From Acinetobacter gandensis (lineage in GTDB: Bacteria; Pseudomonadota; Gammaproteobacteria; Pseudomonadales; Moraxellaceae), in contig NZ_LZDS01000025.1 of assembly GCF_001678755.1 (NCBI RefSeq), positions 186,001 through 250,000 on the forward strand: a stretch of 64,000 nt of DNA, read 5' to 3'. Below are positions 9,463 to 22,427 of this stretch, piece after piece (position 1 is the stretch's first letter; each line of letters opens with the position of its first letter). A program made the position numbers and the translations under genes. Under the pieces are notes generated by a model. It was not told the origin of the DNA. It ran no database searches and was given only the letters and a program-made list of their open reading frames with translations.

Positions 9463-11352
9463 TTATTTCCCCACGACCTGAATCACGACCAGGATCAATA
9501 GTAATGCAAACGTACCGAATGCCATACTAGATGCGTATTCACGCAATGAACCTGTTTGACGTGAACTTGTAAAGCTATTACCGCCTTTAACAAGTGCAGG
9601 CAATACAAGCCATAAGCCGTCAATTGGATCACGACCAAAGATTTTAGCCAGTAGCAAATAAGGCTTAACGAAAACAATGTTGTACAAAGCATCGAAACCA
9701 AGTGCATTACGGCAGATATTTGCAAGCCCTGCACCCAGTGAAGTTTTAGCAAATGCTTTCACTGCGCTATAAGCAAAGGCAAACAACACCACACCAACAA
9801 CCAAGCCTGCAAGTGCAATACCTACAGCTGTATATTCAGCGCTGTGCATACCATGCTCAAGTGCTTCTGGAACATTAAACGCTGGAATTTGCGCAGCATT
9901 TAGAATGTTTGTTACTGGTGCTTTTAATACATAAGCTAAACCAGTTGAAAGCACTGCAAGAATTGCCAATGGGCCCCAGTACGTGATGCCTTTAATTTCA
10001 TGGTAAGGCGTGTTTTCTTTACCAAAGAATACAACCCAGATTAAACGGAATGTATAGATTGAAGTTAAGAATGCACCAGCTACACCAGTCCAGTACAAGC
10101 AATCATAAACTGCAACAGCTTGACCTTTCACCCATACTGCACCAAGAATCGCATCTTTTGAGAAGAAGCCGATTGTGATGAATGGGATCGCTGCCAATGC
10201 ACCGCCACCAATTGCGAAACAAGCAAACAAGAATTTGTTTTTGTGGAAAAGACCACCCATCTTGAAGATGTTTTGTTCGTGATGGAATGCAAGAATCACC
10301 GCACCAGAAGACAAGAATAATAATGCCTTGAAGAATGCGTGAGTGAGCATGTGGAATAAACCAGCTTGGTAAGCTTCAGCACCTACAGCCATGAACATAT
10401 AACCCAACTGACTCATTGTAGAGTAAGCAAGAATACGTTTGATGTCTGTTTGAACCAATGCTGCAAAACCAGCAACCAATAATGTCACCGCACCAGTAAT
10501 CGAGATGAACATCATTACTTCAGGTGCTTGTTCAAACACAGAGAACATACGGCAGCATAGATAAACACCAGCTGTTACCATTGTCGCTGCGTGGATCAAT
10601 GCAGATACTGGTGTAGGACCAGCCATCGCATCTGCCAACCATGTTTGTAATGGGATTTGTGCAGATTTACCTGCAGCGCCCAAGAACAACATTAAAGCAG
10701 TCCAAATCGTTAACGATGAACTTTCAACCATCACTGTTGGTGCAGCAGCAACCACTTCAGCAATGTTTAAAGTACCGAACTGTTGGTAGATTAAGAACAA
10801 AGCGATTAGTAAGAATACGTCACCCACACGTGTAACAGTGAATGCCTTAATTGCAGCAAAACCGTTCGCAGGTGTTTGGTAGTAGTAACCAATCAATAGG
10901 TAAGAACATAGACCTACGCCTTCCCAACCCAAGAATAACAACGCTAAGTTGTCACCCAATACAAGCAATAACATGCTTGCAACGAATAGGTTGAAGTAAG
11001 AGAAGAAACGTGCAAAGTCCTCTTCACCACGCATATACCACGTTGCAAAGATGTGAATTAGGAAACCAACACCAGTGATCATACCCATCATTAACAATGA
11101 TAAGCCATCAAGGTGAAGCGTAAAGCCTGGTGCTAAATCACCTGCACTGAACCATGTCCAAAGGTGTTGAGTTGTCGCAACTGAACCATTGTTGACAAAG
11201 TCGATACCTGCAATCAATGCAAATAAAGCTGAAAGACCAACCGAACCTGCACCAATAATCGCTGCAACAGATTCAGGAAGGTTTTTACGCCCTGCCGCTA
11301 AAAGGATGAAACCGATTAGCGGAAATAATACTGTTAAATATAAATAGCTCAT
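9463..11352 (-). CDS. nuoL: NADH-quinone oxidoreductase subunit L
   Basis: A 629-residue distal membrane subunit of complex I. It contains the quinone-oxidoreductase/Mrp signatures [35 protein letters not shown] and [14 protein letters not shown]. The C-terminal quarter should include the long lateral helix that spans the membrane arm. Its start overlaps the nuoK stop by four bases, implying coupled translation. Length and order match other gammaproteobacterial nuo operons. Confidence 0.97.
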   Translation of the reverse strand: MSYLYLTVLFPLIGFILLAAGRKNLPESVAAIIGAGSVGLSALFALIAGIDFVNNGSVATTQHLWTWFSAGDLAPGFTLHLDGLSLLMMGMITGVGFLIHIFATWYMRGEEDFARFFSYFNLFVASMLLLVLGDNLALLFLGWEGVGLCSYLLIGYYYQTPANGFAAIKAFTVTRVGDVFLLIALFLIYQQFGTLNIAEVVAAAPTVMVESSSLTIWTALMLFLGAAGKSAQIPLQTWLADAMAGPTPVSALIHAATMVTAGVYLCCRMFSVFEQAPEVMMFISITGAVTLLVAGFAALVQTDIKRILAYSTMSQLGYMFMAVGAEAYQAGLFHMLTHAFFKALLFLSSGAVILAFHHEQNIFKMGGLFHKNKFLFACFAIGGGALAAIPFITIGFFSKDAILGAVWVKGQAVAVYDCLYWTGVAGAFLTSIYTFRLIWVVFFGKENTPYHEIKGITYWGPLAILAVLSTGLAYVLKAPVTNILNAAQIPAFNVPEALEHGMHSAEYTAVGIALAGLVVGVVLFAFAYSAVKAFAKTSLGAGLANICRNALGFDALYNIVFVKPYLLLAKIFGRDPIDGLWLVLPALVKGGNSFTSSRQTGSLREYASSMAFGTFALLLILVVIQVVGK

Positions 11353-11657
11353 CCGCGCATCTCACTAGCAGCATCCACATCCAAGTGATGGAAGCGATGA
11401 TAGAACTGAAGGACGATCGCAAGACCAATACACGCTTCGGCTGCAGCAAGCGTTAAGATCAAGATAAACATCACCTGACCGTCTGGCTGTGCCCAAGCAC
11501 TACCTGCCAAAACGAACGCCAATGCAGCAGCGTTCATCATGATCTCGAGGCTCATTAAAATAAATAATAGGTTGCGTCGAACCATCACACCGTAAAAACC
11601 AAGTGCGAAAAGGATGGTTGCAACGATCAAACCATGTTCTAAAGGGATGTTGCCCAT
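11349..11657 (-). CDS. nuoK: NADH-quinone oxidoreductase subunit K
   Basis: A 102-residue three-helix membrane subunit (MrpC-like). The conserved membrane Glu residues that carry protons are visible in [16 protein letters not shown] and [13 protein letters not shown]. It overlaps its neighbours on both sides: its ATG shares a base with the nuoJ stop, and its stop overlaps the nuoL start. Confidence 0.97.
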   Translation of the reverse strand: MGNIPLEHGLIVATILFALGFYGVMVRRNLLFILMSLEIMMNAAALAFVLAGSAWAQPDGQVMFILILTLAAAEACIGLAIVLQFYHRFHHLDVDAASEMRG

Positions 11658-12178
11658 TATTGTTTGTCCTCTTCTGCACCTGGCTCACGTTTGCCAAGAT
11701 GGAATGCAGCGACAAGCGCGCCAAGCAATAACATCGCAGCAACTTCAACCAGTAATAAGTACTGAGTAAAGAGTGTTGTACCAACTTGTTTTGGACCTAC
11801 AACTTCAGCACCCATTAGAGCGCCAGCAGTTGTGTAGTCTGACTTCAGCATCCAAACAAGGATTAAACCCATAAGGAAGCTCATCAACGCAGGATAAGCC
11901 CACGCAGATGAAGTCAGCCATTTGCTTTCCTGTTCAACAGTATCCTGCCCAAGGTTTAGCATCATCACTACGAATACGAACAGCACCATAATTGCGCCGG
12001 CGTAAACAATAATTTCAAGTGCACCAGCGAATGGCGCACCTACGATCATGAAGATACCTGCTACAGCAAGTAAAGAGATGATCAAGCTTAATAAAGCATG
12101 TACAGGGTTCGTGTTGGTTACAACACGAACGGTAGAGACGATGGCCACAAGTGCCATCAAATAAAATGGCCACATCAT
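11657..12178 (-). CDS. nuoJ: NADH-quinone oxidoreductase subunit J
   Basis: A 173-residue membrane subunit of complex I with five hydrophobic segments. The third helix carries the family motif [19 protein letters not shown], the region that forms a pi-bulge in solved structures. The C-terminus is short and charged ([10 protein letters not shown]). It overlaps nuoI by four bases and nuoK by one. Confidence 0.96.
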   Translation of the reverse strand: MMWPFYLMALVAIVSTVRVVTNTNPVHALLSLIISLLAVAGIFMIVGAPFAGALEIIVYAGAIMVLFVFVVMMLNLGQDTVEQESKWLTSSAWAYPALMSFLMGLILVWMLKSDYTTAGALMGAEVVGPKQVGTTLFTQYLLLVEVAAMLLLGALVAAFHLGKREPGAEEDKQ

Positions 12179-12717
12179 GGTAATAGACTCCGTACATCAA
12201 CTGGCGTGCTTTCGCGCTGCGCCTGACCTTTATCTTTACCAGCAACAGCCATACCTGTTACACGGTAGAAGTTGTATTCTGGGTATTTACCAGGACCAGA
12301 AATGAGTAAGTTTTCTTTCTCATATACCAAGTCTTGACGAACATATTCACCTAACTCGAAGTCAGGTGTCATTTGAATCGCAGTTGTTGGACATGCTTCT
12401 TCACACATACCGCAGAAAATACAACGAGAGAAGTTGATACGGAAAAATTCCGGATACCAACGACCATCTTCTTTTTCAGCTTTTTGTAGTGAAATACAGC
12501 CTACTGGACATGCAACCGCACAAAGGTTACATGCAACACAGCGTTCTTCGCCATCAGGGTCACGCGTTAATACAATACGACCACGGAAACGCGGTGGTAC
12601 GATATCTTCGCCTTTAACTTCTGGATATAAAATGGTGTCACGTTTACGCGTCACGTGTGAGAAAACCATCCACAGTGAACGTACAATTGACCCAAATCCA
12701 GCTAGAAATTTAAACAT
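12175..12717 (-). CDS. nuoI: NADH-quinone oxidoreductase subunit I (8Fe ferredoxin-type)
   Basis: A 180-residue peripheral subunit carrying the N6a and N6b [4Fe-4S] clusters that pass electrons towards NuoB. Both CxxCxxCxxxCP motifs are intact: [15 protein letters not shown] (about residue 60) and [15 protein letters not shown] (about residue 99). The N-terminal helix anchors it near the membrane arm. It sits between nuoH and nuoJ. Confidence 0.97.
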   Translation of the reverse strand: MFKFLAGFGSIVRSLWMVFSHVTRKRDTILYPEVKGEDIVPPRFRGRIVLTRDPDGEERCVACNLCAVACPVGCISLQKAEKEDGRWYPEFFRINFSRCIFCGMCEEACPTTAIQMTPDFELGEYVRQDLVYEKENLLISGPGKYPEYNFYRVTGMAVAGKDKGQAQRESTPVDVRSLLP

Positions 12718-12735
12718 TTTATTCTCCCTGCTGTC

Positions 12736-13752
12736 TTAGGCCTGATTCATCAGAATCACAGCACCAGTTACCAGAAGGTTAACCAACGCCAATGGCAAGC
12801 AAATTTTCCAACCAAAGTTCATCACTTGGTCATAACGTGGACGCATTAAAGAACCACGAGCCAAGACAAACATCATGACAAAGAATGCTGTTTTAATAAT
12901 GAACCAGAACGCTGCTGGAACGAATGGAATTTCTAAGTTGAATGGCGCTAACCAACCACCGAAGAATAAAGTTACGATAAGCGCAGAGATCAGTACTACG
13001 TTGACGTATTCCGCAACGAAGAACATACCCCATTTCATACCGCCGTATTCAACATGGTAACCTTCCGCCAATTCTTGTTCTGCTTCAGGTTGGTCAAATG
13101 GGTGACGATGCGTTACCGCAACACCCGCAACCACAAAGATTAAGAAACCTAAGAACTGAGGAATAACAAACCAAACATCACGTTGCGCTTCTACAATTTC
13201 ACGCATATTGAATGAGCCAGCAATTGCAACCACACCCATCAATGAAATACCCAAGAACACTTCATACGAAATGGTTTGAGCTGCAGAACGTAGACCACCC
13301 AATAATGCATATTTGTTGTTTGATGACCAACCACCGAACAATACTGCGTATACCGCAATACCTGCCATTGCCATAAAGAACAATAGGCCGATGCTCATGT
13401 CTGAGACACCTAAGTAAGGTGAAACAGGAATAACCATGAACGACAGCACCGCAGTTGCCATCGCAACTGCTGGAGCCATACGGAAAGTGAGTTTGTCAGC
13501 AAATTTTGGTGTCCAGTCTTCCTTGAACATGATTTTCAGCATGTCGGCAACGATCTGGAACATACCACCCGGACCTACACGGTTCGGACCGTAACGGTCT
13601 TGCCACAAGCCAAGTAAACGACGCTCGATGAAAGACATCAACGCTGCGATCAATACCACAACCAGTAAGATCACAATAGCTTGCAGCACTGAATAGGCGA
13701 TTGGCCAGTTTTCAGCCCACAGCGGCGTTTGACGGATTAATTCTTGTTCCAT
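12736..13752 (-). CDS. nuoH: NADH-quinone oxidoreductase subunit H
   Basis: A 338-residue membrane subunit linking the hydrophilic and membrane arms at the quinone site. Family signatures are visible: [20 protein letters not shown] near residue 42, the Glu-rich loop [20 protein letters not shown] near residue 215, and an RPRYDQ motif near the end. It starts three bases after the nuoG stop. Confidence 0.97.
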   Translation of the reverse strand: MEQELIRQTPLWAENWPIAYSVLQAIVILLVVVLIAALMSFIERRLLGLWQDRYGPNRVGPGGMFQIVADMLKIMFKEDWTPKFADKLTFRMAPAVAMATAVLSFMVIPVSPYLGVSDMSIGLLFFMAMAGIAVYAVLFGGWSSNNKYALLGGLRSAAQTISYEVFLGISLMGVVAIAGSFNMREIVEAQRDVWFVIPQFLGFLIFVVAGVAVTHRHPFDQPEAEQELAEGYHVEYGGMKWGMFFVAEYVNVVLISALIVTLFFGGWLAPFNLEIPFVPAAFWFIIKTAFFVMMFVLARGSLMRPRYDQVMNFGWKICLPLALVNLLVTGAVILMNQA

Positions 13753-13755
13753 GAA

Positions 13756-16437
13756 TTACACTCCTACCGCGACTGAAACAGGTTCTGCAAGCGATACTGT
13801 AGGTGCAATACCCACTGGATAACCGATATAACCTGTTGGTAAGTATTCAATCACTTGAACTGGAAGAACGATTTCAGCTTCACCAGTTTTCACTGTGATC
13901 TTCTGACCATCTTGAACATTCAAACGAGCAGCATCTTGTTCACCCACAGCAAACATTGCTTCTGGAATACGTGATTCCATCGCAGGCGTTTTCACTGTAA
14001 ATTCACCTGAAGCGAAAATATGGTGCATTGGTACAAGACGGAAGCTTTCAGGGTTTGCAACCACTGGCGCTGGCGCTACAAATGTACGTGCAGGACGTTT
14101 TACTAGGCGATCGAATAAACGAATACCAGCATCACCACCTTTTAAGTGACCCCCCACGTTGTCTTGGAATTTATTCCAGGCTTGTGGTGAGTTCCAACCT
14201 GCAGACCAAGCAAATGGTACAAGTGCAGCTGGAGTTTGGTTACCTACATAACCTTCCATTGAGAACGTCAACGCAGAGTCTTTATCGACTGGTTGCTTAG
14301 GTTCGTGAATAGAAAGTGGTGCACGCATTGCAGTACGACCAGAGTAACGACGTGGTTCACGAGCTACTTTAAGACCATGTACACGGAAGCCCGCATTTGG
14401 TGCTACATCTTGAATCGCTTCAAGTGCAGGTACGTTTTTCGCAACTGACTCGATGACGTCATCAAGTAATGTCCAAGAAATTGCCTTACCTTTAAGACCT
14501 GTTTCTAGGGCATGTAACCAACGCCAAGATTCTTTAATCGCAAGTTCTGGTTTGTAGTAGCTTGGGTCATACACTTGGTAGAAACGTTGTGCACGGCCTT
14601 CTTGCGATACCACAGTACCATCACCTTCAGCGAAACTTGCAGCAGAAAGAACGATATCTGCTTTTTTCACAGTTTCAGTTTCAGAGTGATCTAATACAAT
14701 CACATCTTTACCCGAAAGCGCTGCATTCACTTGCGCTGCTGGTAAACGACGATAAAGATCGTTTTCAACCACAATCACTGCATCAAAATCTTGTGCAAAT
14801 GCTTGCTCAAGGCTTTGACCACCCAAGATTGCCAAGCCCATTGAGTTCACTTCAGGAACAGTCAATGTCAAACCTGCATTTGAACCAAGGTTTTGTGCAA
14901 CTTGCGCTGCTGCTTCCATGATTGATGCGTCTTGTAAGCTTGTACCAGAGATGATCAATGGTTTTTTCGCAGCTTTTAAGGTGTCAGCAATGGTTTGTGC
15001 AAATGCTTTAGCATCATCAGCAAGACCAGTAATGCTCTCGCCTGCTACTGCTGCAGCAACCGCAAAACCTAAACGCGCGATGTCGTTAGGAGAAGCCACC
15101 ACTTCACCTGTTGCAACGTCAGCTAAACGTGTTTGAGTCGCAGCAAGAATGTAGATTGGAGATTTTTCATCTTGACCAATACGTTGTACAGGTTCAGCCA
15201 ACCATTCTTGAGTACGACGCTCTGCTGCCATTTCTTTGGCTTTGTTTTTCGCCGCTTGACGAACAGACAATGCCATACGTGGCGCAGTTTGGGTTAAATC
15301 TTCACCCAAAATTAGCACTGCATCATAGCTTTCAATTTCACGCATTGTTGGGTTGTAAACACCCTCTGTTTGCATGATTGATGCCGCTAACTCAACCAAG
15401 TTTTGCTCTTTTTGAGACATACCTGTTGAGTAGTTTTCCTGACCTACTAATTCACGAAGCGCGAAGTTAGATTCAAGTGATGCACGTGGTGAACCGATAC
15501 CCAATACTTTTTTAGCTTGGATATTTTCAATCACGGTATCAAGTGCTTGATCTACAGAAACTGTAGTCACGTTGCCGGCAGTACGGAACTGCGGTTGACG
15601 TGGACGATCTGCACGGTTCACATAACCTGTACCGAAACGACCTTTATCGCATAGGAAGTATTGGTTCACGTCACCGTTAAAGCGGTTTTCTACACGACGT
15701 AGTTCGCCATAACGCTCACCCGGAGAAATGTTACAACCTGAAGAACAGCCTTGGCATACGCTTGGCGCATACTGCATGTCCCACTTACGGTTATAGCGTT
15801 CTGAGTGAGTTTTATCCGTGAATACACCTGTTGGACATACTTCAGTCAAGTTACCAGAGAATTCAGATTCTAAAGTTCCTGATTCTGGGCGGCCAAAGTA
15901 AACACGTGATGCACTTGCATAAACACCGAAGTCTGTACCACCAGCATAATCTTTGTAGTAACGAACACAACGGTAGCACGCGATACAACGGTTCATTTCG
16001 TGAGAAATGAATGAGCCTAACTCTTGGTTGTAATGCGTACGTTTTGTGAAACGGTAGCGACGACGATCATGTTGTGTCATCACAGTCATATCTTGTAAAT
16101 GACAGTGACCACCTTCTTCACACACTGGACAGTCGTGTGGGTGGTTGGTCATTAAGAATTCTACAATTGAAGCACGGAAGTTTTTCGCTTCGTTATCTTC
16201 AATAGAGATATAGGTATTGTCAGCTGCTGGTGTCATACATGACATGACCAAACGACCACGGGTATCTTCCGGATTCGCATATTGAGTCACAGCACATTGA
16301 CGGCAAGAACCGACAGAACCTAAGGATGGATGCCAACAAAAGTACGGGATATCAATACCCAAAGACAAACATGCTTGTAGCAAGTTCTCTGAGCCATTGA
16401 CTTCGTACGATTTGCCATCGACATGAATTGTAGCCAT
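13756..16437 (-). CDS. nuoG: NADH-quinone oxidoreductase subunit G
   Basis: An 893-residue iron-sulfur subunit of the NADH-oxidising arm. The N-terminal [2Fe-2S] domain has Cys at about 34, 45, 48 and 67. It is followed by the His/Cys-ligated cluster ([15 protein letters not shown]), a [4Fe-4S] site ([12 protein letters not shown]) and the extra N7 site ([11 protein letters not shown], about residue 229). The rest is a molybdopterin-oxidoreductase-like fold without visible cofactor use. The N7 ligands group it with the E. coli-type NuoG. Confidence 0.96.
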   Translation of the reverse strand: MATIHVDGKSYEVNGSENLLQACLSLGIDIPYFCWHPSLGSVGSCRQCAVTQYANPEDTRGRLVMSCMTPAADNTYISIEDNEAKNFRASIVEFLMTNHPHDCPVCEEGGHCHLQDMTVMTQHDRRRYRFTKRTHYNQELGSFISHEMNRCIACYRCVRYYKDYAGGTDFGVYASASRVYFGRPESGTLESEFSGNLTEVCPTGVFTDKTHSERYNRKWDMQYAPSVCQGCSSGCNISPGERYGELRRVENRFNGDVNQYFLCDKGRFGTGYVNRADRPRQPQFRTAGNVTTVSVDQALDTVIENIQAKKVLGIGSPRASLESNFALRELVGQENYSTGMSQKEQNLVELAASIMQTEGVYNPTMREIESYDAVLILGEDLTQTAPRMALSVRQAAKNKAKEMAAERRTQEWLAEPVQRIGQDEKSPIYILAATQTRLADVATGEVVASPNDIARLGFAVAAAVAGESITGLADDAKAFAQTIADTLKAAKKPLIISGTSLQDASIMEAAAQVAQNLGSNAGLTLTVPEVNSMGLAILGGQSLEQAFAQDFDAVIVVENDLYRRLPAAQVNAALSGKDVIVLDHSETETVKKADIVLSAASFAEGDGTVVSQEGRAQRFYQVYDPSYYKPELAIKESWRWLHALETGLKGKAISWTLLDDVIESVAKNVPALEAIQDVAPNAGFRVHGLKVAREPRRYSGRTAMRAPLSIHEPKQPVDKDSALTFSMEGYVGNQTPAALVPFAWSAGWNSPQAWNKFQDNVGGHLKGGDAGIRLFDRLVKRPARTFVAPAPVVANPESFRLVPMHHIFASGEFTVKTPAMESRIPEAMFAVGEQDAARLNVQDGQKITVKTGEAEIVLPVQVIEYLPTGYIGYPVGIAPTVSLAEPVSVAVGV

Positions 16438-16448
16438 AGTCGAATTCC

Positions 16449-17780
16449 TTAAACTTGTTCGGCGTTGCTAACTTGAGCAGCAGCATTCACTACTTTTGCT
16501 TCAAATTCGCCACGGAAATGTTTGAGCGCGCCCATAAGCGGTTCCATTGCACCCGGTGCATGGGCACAGAAAGTTTTACCAATCCAAAGCTTACGAGTAA
16601 GTTCTTGTAAGTGATCGATATCTTCTTTCTTACCTTCGCCATTTTCTAAAGCTTTTAATGCTTTAACAGCCCAAGGTAGACCATCACGGCAAGGCGTACA
16701 GAAACCACATGATTCACGCGCGAAGAATTCTTCTAAGTTACGTGTCGCAGAAACCATACACTGAGTTTCATCGACTACCATGAGCAAACACGTACCTAAA
16801 CGTGAACCTGCTTTCATGATGCTCTCAGCATCCATAGGAAGATCGATGTGTTCAGCAGCAAGGAAGTCGGTAGACGCACCACCTGGCAACCAAGCTTTTA
16901 GTTTAAGACCATCACGCATACCACCAGCATGATCTTCAATCACTTCACGCGCAGTCGTACCAAATGGTAGCTCCCAAAGACCTGGGAATTTTACTTTGCC
17001 TGAAGCGCCGTAAATTTTTGTGCCTGGATCTTTCGACTTACCTTCAGATAAACCGATGTACCATTCAGGACCACGAAGCATAATTGCTGGTAAGTTGTTG
17101 TAAGTCTCTACGTTATTGACAATCGTAGGACGACCCCAAGCACCTGCAACTTGCGGGAATGGCGGTTTAGTACGTGGGTTTGCACGACGACCTTCAAGCG
17201 AGTTAATCAATGCAGTTTCTTCACCACAGATATAACGACCCGCACCGGTATGTACGTGTAAATCAAAGCTCCAACCTGTTCCTTGAATATTTTCACCCAA
17301 GTAACCTTTGGCACGAATTTGATCAAGCGCTTCATTTAAGTAGCCAGCAGCTTCGATGTATTCGCCACGGATGAAGATATAACCTTGTGTTGCTTCTAAT
17401 GTATAAGCAGCAATCAACATACCTTCAATCAGTTGGTGAGGAAGTTTTTCCATCAACAAACGGTCTTTGAACGTACCTGGTTCCATTTCATCGGCATTAC
17501 AGATCAGGTAACGTGGGCCTGAGTTATCGTTTGGTGCCATAAGCGACCATTTGATCCCTGCAGGGAAACCAGCACCACCACGACCTTTTACAGTCGCTGC
17601 TTTAATAACATCAAGCACTTCTTTTGGTTGCATGCCAATTGCTTTTTTAAAGCCAGCATAACCCTCAAGTGCTTCATAATCGTCTGCACTGCGTACGTGT
17701 TCCTGTTTACTCAAACGCCAAGTTAATGGGTGAGTTTCTGGGTTACCGTCGCCATAAATTGGTTTTGGTTCAGTATTCAT
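16449..17780 (-). CDS. nuoF: NADH-quinone oxidoreductase subunit F
   Basis: A 443-residue NADH- and FMN-binding subunit, the electron entry point of complex I. The FMN/NADH glycine-rich stretch [16 protein letters not shown] is near residue 66, the second motif [15 protein letters not shown] near 183, and the N3 cluster ligands are in [12 protein letters not shown] near 360. It overlaps nuoE by four bases. The length is normal. Confidence 0.97.
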   Translation of the reverse strand: MNTEPKPIYGDGNPETHPLTWRLSKQEHVRSADDYEALEGYAGFKKAIGMQPKEVLDVIKAATVKGRGGAGFPAGIKWSLMAPNDNSGPRYLICNADEMEPGTFKDRLLMEKLPHQLIEGMLIAAYTLEATQGYIFIRGEYIEAAGYLNEALDQIRAKGYLGENIQGTGWSFDLHVHTGAGRYICGEETALINSLEGRRANPRTKPPFPQVAGAWGRPTIVNNVETYNNLPAIMLRGPEWYIGLSEGKSKDPGTKIYGASGKVKFPGLWELPFGTTAREVIEDHAGGMRDGLKLKAWLPGGASTDFLAAEHIDLPMDAESIMKAGSRLGTCLLMVVDETQCMVSATRNLEEFFARESCGFCTPCRDGLPWAVKALKALENGEGKKEDIDHLQELTRKLWIGKTFCAHAPGAMEPLMGALKHFRGEFEAKVVNAAAQVSNAEQV

Positions 17781-18286
17781 ACATACTTCTCCAATAACTG
17801 TTTAATTGAAGTCACTTCAACTAGACCGTGAGTGTCTTCGTCAATCATTAACGTCGGACCTTTATCACAGTTCCCCAAACAGCAAATTGGCAGTAGCGTA
17901 AAACGACCATCAGCAGTCGTTTGGCCAAATGAAATACCCAATTCACGTTGGAATGCTTCAGCAAGCGTTTCCGCACCCATCAAGAAGCAAGCGATCGAAT
18001 CACATAATAAAATTACGTGACGGCCTACTGGCTGACGGTAAATACGGTTATAGAACGTTGCAACACCTTCTAAGTCTGCAAGAGTCATGCTAAGCATTTG
18101 TGCAATAGCATTCATCTGAGCATCATCTACCCAACCATTACGGCGTTGTACACATTTCAATGCATCAAGACATGCTGCACGAGGGTACGGGTAGTGACCG
18201 ATGTGATGTTCGATATCGTGGATTTCTTCCGCAGTTAAAATCCCTTCAACGTTCACACGCGGTTTTTTGTCAGTCAAAATCATCAT
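17777..18286 (-). CDS. nuoE: NADH-quinone oxidoreductase subunit E
   Basis: A 169-residue thioredoxin-like subunit that carries the N1a [2Fe-2S] cluster. The four ligands fall in CDSIAC and [10 protein letters not shown], in the spacing typical of the family. Two adjacent Met codons begin the ORF, so the start could be one codon later. It lies between nuoCD and nuoF. Confidence 0.96.
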   Translation of the reverse strand: MMILTDKKPRVNVEGILTAEEIHDIEHHIGHYPYPRAACLDALKCVQRRNGWVDDAQMNAIAQMLSMTLADLEGVATFYNRIYRQPVGRHVILLCDSIACFLMGAETLAEAFQRELGISFGQTTADGRFTLLPICCLGNCDKGPTLMIDEDTHGLVEVTSIKQLLEKYV

Positions 18287-18300
18287 AATGCGATTACCCC

Positions 18301-20088
18301 TTAGCGATCCACGTCAGCCATTACGACGTCAATTGTCGCTAAATAAATGATTAAGTCAGACATTAAGCTGCCGTTAATCACAGAAGGCATTTGCTGTAAA
18401 TGCGTGAAAGTTGGTGTACGGATACGGGTACGGTAACTCATGGTTGACTTGTCTGAAGTCAAGTAGTAGTTCGACGCGCCTTTTACCACTTCCGCCATTA
18501 CAGAGCTTTCGCCTGCTGGCATTACAGGACCCCATGACACGCTCAAGAAGTGCGTAATCAAAGTTTCGATGTCTTGTAAAGTCTTGTCTTTTGGTGGTGG
18601 AACAGCCAGTGGATGGTCTGCTTTATGTGCACCAGAAGGCATGTTATCTAAACATTGCTTGATGATTTTTAGTGATTCTTCAATTTCACGGAAGTGAACA
18701 ATCACACGCGCATAAGCATCGCCTTCGTACTCAAGTGGTACGTCGAAGTCGTAGTTTTCATAACCACTATAAGGGCGGTATTTACGTACGTCGAAATCAA
18801 TACCTGTTGCACGTAGACCAGTACCTGTTACGCCCCAAGCCAATGCAGATTTTGCATCGTACTGAGCAACGTTACGGGTACGACCAATGAACACTGAGTT
18901 TTTCAATGCTGCTGTGTAGTACTCGTTCATACGCTTCGGCATCCAGTCCAGGATTTCGCGAATGAGGTGCTGCCAGTTGTTTGGCAAGTCGTGAGCAGTA
19001 CCACCGATACGGAACCATGCTGGGTGCATACGGTAGCCTGTGATCGCTTCGATTGCGTCATAGATTTTTTGACGATCGGCGAACATATAGAATACAGGTG
19101 TCATACCACCAGCATCCTGAATTGCTGTACCAATGAACAATAAGTGGTTATTGATACGGAACAATTCAGACATCATGACACGGATACATTGCGCGCGGTC
19201 TGGAACAGTGATGCCTGCCATTTGCTCTACGCCAAGTACGTAAGGCATGTTTTGCGCACAACCACCTAAGTAGTCAACACGGTCTGTATACGGAATGAAT
19301 GAATGCCAAGTTTGACGCTCAGCCATTTTTTCCACGCCACGGTGGTGATAGCCGATATCAGGCACACAGTCTTTCACTTCTTCACCGTCCAACTGCAAGA
19401 TCACACGGAATGCACCGTGCGCAGATGGATGGTTAGGACCCAAGTTTAGGAACATGAAGTCTTCGTCATCATTGCCGCGCTTCATACCCCAATCTTCAGG
19501 TACAAAACGAAGATGTTCTTGTTCGTAATCCTGTTTCGCTTGGTTCTGCATATACGGTGTGTATTCAGTCGCACGCGCAGAATATTCTTTACGAAGTGGA
19601 TGACCTTCCCAGTAAGTTGGCAACAAGATACGACGGAGCATTGGATGCCCTTCGAAATTAATACCAAACATGTCGTAAGCTTCACGTTCATACCAGTTGG
19701 CATTCGGCCAAATGTTAGTCGCAGTCGGAAGATTTACATCATTTTCAGACAACGCAACTTTAATACGGATATCCGAGTTACGTTCAAGCGATAACAAATG
19801 ATAGAACACAGTGAAGTCAGACGCAGGTAGACCATCGCGGTGCGTACGTAAACGTTCATCTACCGCAGACAAGTCAAATAGCATCACGTATGGACGTGAC
19901 ACTGTGCGCAAGAACATTAAAACTTCTTGTACACGTGCGCGCTCAACCCAGACTGTTGGAAAGTCTTCAAAAGTCGTTTGCACGTAGAAGTTCTCACCAA
20001 ACTTGGTTTTGAGCTCTTCTACAATTGCAAATGCAGGGCGTGAATCAACAGGCGTTGATTCTGGCATAGCAATGTCAGTTTCAGCCAT
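18301..20088 (-). CDS. nuoCD: NADH-quinone oxidoreductase fused subunit C/D
   Basis: A 595-residue fusion of NuoC (about residues 20-190) and NuoD (about 210-595). The NuoC part includes the [18 protein letters not shown] motif. NuoD begins with the [13 protein letters not shown] stretch and carries the quinone-site His/Tyr region, and [12 protein letters not shown]. This fusion is usual in gammaproteobacteria and gives thirteen instead of fourteen nuo genes. It forms the connecting fragment next to NuoB and NuoI. Confidence 0.97.
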   Translation of the reverse strand: MAETDIAMPESTPVDSRPAFAIVEELKTKFGENFYVQTTFEDFPTVWVERARVQEVLMFLRTVSRPYVMLFDLSAVDERLRTHRDGLPASDFTVFYHLLSLERNSDIRIKVALSENDVNLPTATNIWPNANWYEREAYDMFGINFEGHPMLRRILLPTYWEGHPLRKEYSARATEYTPYMQNQAKQDYEQEHLRFVPEDWGMKRGNDDEDFMFLNLGPNHPSAHGAFRVILQLDGEEVKDCVPDIGYHHRGVEKMAERQTWHSFIPYTDRVDYLGGCAQNMPYVLGVEQMAGITVPDRAQCIRVMMSELFRINNHLLFIGTAIQDAGGMTPVFYMFADRQKIYDAIEAITGYRMHPAWFRIGGTAHDLPNNWQHLIREILDWMPKRMNEYYTAALKNSVFIGRTRNVAQYDAKSALAWGVTGTGLRATGIDFDVRKYRPYSGYENYDFDVPLEYEGDAYARVIVHFREIEESLKIIKQCLDNMPSGAHKADHPLAVPPPKDKTLQDIETLITHFLSVSWGPVMPAGESSVMAEVVKGASNYYLTSDKSTMSYRTRIRTPTFTHLQQMPSVINGSLMSDLIIYLATIDVVMADVDR

Positions 20089-20175
20089 TAGCTTGGCTTC
20101 CTATTTAATACAAATTCAGTCAATCAAAACGACAATTACACCCAGACCGGGTGTATCAATATTTCATCGTAAAGA

Positions 20176-20853
20176 TTATTTAATTTCATCCATTGAGCGC
20201 AGGTTTTTCACCGCAATACGCTCTGCATTTTTACGGTCACGTTCTGGCATCATCTTTGGCTTATACACTGGCTTAAGATCATCACCAATAACCGCAGAAA
20301 GTGGTCGGCGCTCAAGTTGAATCTGGTCTTGCAATAACATCAATGCCTGAATTAAAGCTTCAGGACGTGGTGGGCAACCTGGGATATATACATCGACAGG
20401 GATGATTTTATCCACACCTTGTACAACTGAATAAATGTCGTACATACCACCAGAGTTTGCACATGCGCCCATTGAGATTACCCATTTAGGCTCAAGCATT
20501 TGCTCGTACAAACGTTGAATTACAGGCGCCATTTTCATGAAGCAAGTACCTGCAACAATCATCAAGTCAGCCTGACGTGGTGAAGCACGAATAACCTCGG
20601 CACCAAAACGTGACAAGTCATGCACGCCTGTTAAAGTCGTTGCATACTCTACGTAGCAGCACGATGTACCAAAGTTAAACGGCCAAACTGAGTTCTTACG
20701 ACCCCAGTTTACTGCTGTATGTGCCACGTCCTCTAAACGAGTCATGAACACATTTTTATTCACTTCTTCTTCAAGCGGATCTGTAACGATTTGACGCTCT
20801 TGAAGTGGATATTGGTCAGCATCCGGATTCGCACGGGTTAAGGTATATTTCAT
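20176..20853 (-). CDS. nuoB: NADH-quinone oxidoreductase subunit B
   Basis: A 225-residue subunit carrying the N2 [4Fe-4S] cluster that reduces quinone. The ligands are visible as the tandem Cys pair in [18 protein letters not shown] and [11 protein letters not shown] (written [11 protein letters not shown] here). The C-terminus is extended by a charged tail. A gap of 87 bases separates it from nuoCD, the largest inside the operon. Confidence 0.97.
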   Translation of the reverse strand: MKYTLTRANPDADQYPLQERQIVTDPLEEEVNKNVFMTRLEDVAHTAVNWGRKNSVWPFNFGTSCCYVEYATTLTGVHDLSRFGAEVIRASPRQADLMIVAGTCFMKMAPVIQRLYEQMLEPKWVISMGACANSGGMYDIYSVVQGVDKIIPVDVYIPGCPPRPEALIQALMLLQDQIQLERRPLSAVIGDDLKPVYKPKMMPERDRKNAERIAVKNLRSMDEIK

Positions 20854-20859
20854 CCCGTA

Positions 20860-21408
20860 TTACTCCTTGTCAGATGATGCAGTCGGTGATTTAGGTTTCA
20901 CACGACCAGATGATTGCGCTGGAATTTGACCCGTAGGGTCCATAACCAACTCTTCAATAGAGTTAAAGCGTGTGATTTCTGCGATGTCCATATTTGGCGA
21001 ACCAACTTTAGGTTTAATTCCGGCCGCTTTACGTTTGTCAGAAGGTGACCAATTTAAACCACCAGTAGACAACTCATAAACCAAACCAGCAAGTAAAACT
21101 AAAATAAAGACTGCTGCAGCTGCAAAACCAACCCAACCTGTCTCACGAACAGATGATGCCCATGCATAAAGGTAAAGTGCTTCGATATCAAACACGACGA
21201 AGAAAATTGCAACTAAATAGAATTTCGCAGACAAGCGAATACGTGCACCACCAGCACCTACTACACCTGACTCAAACTGCTCTTGCTTAGCACGACCCCA
21301 TGATTTACCCCCAAGGAGTAAAGGGACGGTCAGCATAAAGACGCAAAGGAATGTAACGCCGATCACGAAGGCAATAATTGCCCAATCGTATGGAGTAATG
21401 GCACTCAT
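20860..21408 (-). CDS. nuoA: NADH-quinone oxidoreductase subunit A
   Basis: About 182 residues, three hydrophobic helices, with the family motifs [20 protein letters not shown] and [18 protein letters not shown] 21408 (MSAITPYDW) is preferred over an in-frame start 24 codons upstream because GGAG precedes it and the extra residues do not fit the family. The C-terminal 60 residues are hydrophilic, longer than in E. coli. It is the first gene of the nuo operon. Confidence 0.94.
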   Translation of the reverse strand: MSAITPYDWAIIAFVIGVTFLCVFMLTVPLLLGGKSWGRAKQEQFESGVVGAGGARIRLSAKFYLVAIFFVVFDIEALYLYAWASSVRETGWVGFAAAAVFILVLLAGLVYELSTGGLNWSPSDKRKAAGIKPKVGSPNMDIAEITRFNSIEELVMDPTGQIPAQSSGRVKPKSPTASSDKE

Positions 21409-21977
21409 GCGGGGATAACTCCTGGCAGGCCTATTTATTAACAAAGAATGTATGTATTGGCCTTCAAATACACCAAACACAAAATTAATCCCGCCAATTG
21501 TACCTGATTGACACGGCTTGTTGCTAGCTTATCGGTATTCGTCTTTAGGATGATTTTTTAATCATTTCAGCATTAAAGTCAGCTTTACTCCCTTAAAATT
21601 AGGATTGATCGCTTATATGAATTAAATTTAAATTTTTTATTATTTTTTCTACTTAGTGGATTTTTTACAAAAATTATGACTGGCTAGTTTTATTAAAAAA
21701 GGCGCATGAATTAAGTAGGATTACTTCTTTTTGCAAGAATTGATGAAATAGACTATTTATTTTCTAAATACAAGTTACACCTATTTTAGATGAATTACTG
21801 AACAAATTAAGTTGTTCATCGGCACAAAAAAAACATCCCTCCCGTTTAGCCTTGGAAATCTCCTATTTACTCAAATTGGGCTTTGTTGTGGATTTTTTGC
21901 AACACTTTGACATCCAATTTAAAGAGTGTGATATTGGTAGATAAAACACAATAAGCAATCACAACGGAGAGACAATA
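21409..21977. other. Intergenic region upstream of nuoA and of a divergent small gene
   Basis: About 570 bases with no gene I can support. The nuoA promoter must lie on the minus strand here; a TACAAT hexamer at 21497-21502 (minus) is a possible -10 box but no good -35 box accompanies it. The rest is AT-rich without an obvious repeat. Confidence 0.5.
21907..21935 (+). promoter_or_regulatory. Candidate sigma-70 promoter of the 118-residue hypothetical gene
   Basis: TTGACA (21907-21912), a 17-base spacer, then GATATT (21930-21935). The start codon follows about 40 bases later with a GGAG ribosome site. Confidence 0.55.
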
Positions 21978-22334
21978 ATGACTTTAGAATTCACGCATAA
22001 ACCGGATTATTTTCTATCTGCGCAGCTTGTGATCCATCACATTAAAAACTATTTAGAAAAGCACCCAGATGCTCAGAATGCGATTTTTGATTTACGCGAT
22101 GTTTATGAATTACTTCGCCAAGACTTTGCTTCTGCAACCACTAATTTAAACGGTATTATGAACATTGCAGATGAATATAAGCTCGAAACTTTAAATGGCG
22201 ATCAAAAGCTCATTAGCAATTATTCAATTGATGCCAAAAATAATTCACTATTAATTGATTTCAATGCCGATGCTCTCGCGGCTTTAAAAGATGGCAAGCC
22301 CATTATTGAGCCAGATGCAACAATTACCGAATAA
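21978..22334 (+). CDS. Conserved hypothetical protein, 118 residues
   Basis: A soluble, acidic protein without signal peptide, membrane segment or recognised motif. A GGAG ribosome site eight bases before ATG and a consensus-like promoter upstream support it as real. It is convergent with bfmS and shares a bidirectional terminator with it. I do not recognise a function. Confidence 0.75.
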   Translation: MTLEFTHKPDYFLSAQLVIHHIKNYLEKHPDAQNAIFDLRDVYELLRQDFASATTNLNGIMNIADEYKLETLNGDQKLISNYSIDAKNNSLLIDFNADALAALKDGKPIIEPDATITE

Positions 22335-22361
22335 GTTTATTTAATTCAATAAAGCCAATAT

Positions 22362-22393
22362 AAAAAAGCCATTCAAAATTGAATGGCTTTTTT
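22362..22393. terminator. Bidirectional terminator between the hypothetical gene and bfmS
   Basis: GCCATTC-aaaatt-GAATGGC stem framed by six A and six T residues. Confidence 0.85.
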
Positions 22394-22427
22394 AAAGTCT
22401 TAAATAAAATGATAAGCAATAACGTCT

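Noticed and set aside
14562..14921. Plus-strand frames inside nuoG and other nuo genes
   Set aside because: They are antisense shadows of strongly conserved complex I genes without ribosome sites.
18301..20088. nuoC-nuoD fusion as a novelty
   Set aside because: This fusion is normal in gammaproteobacteria.
21481..21977. Small RNA gene in the nuoA upstream region
   Set aside because: No promoter-terminator pair or stable stem could be recognised.
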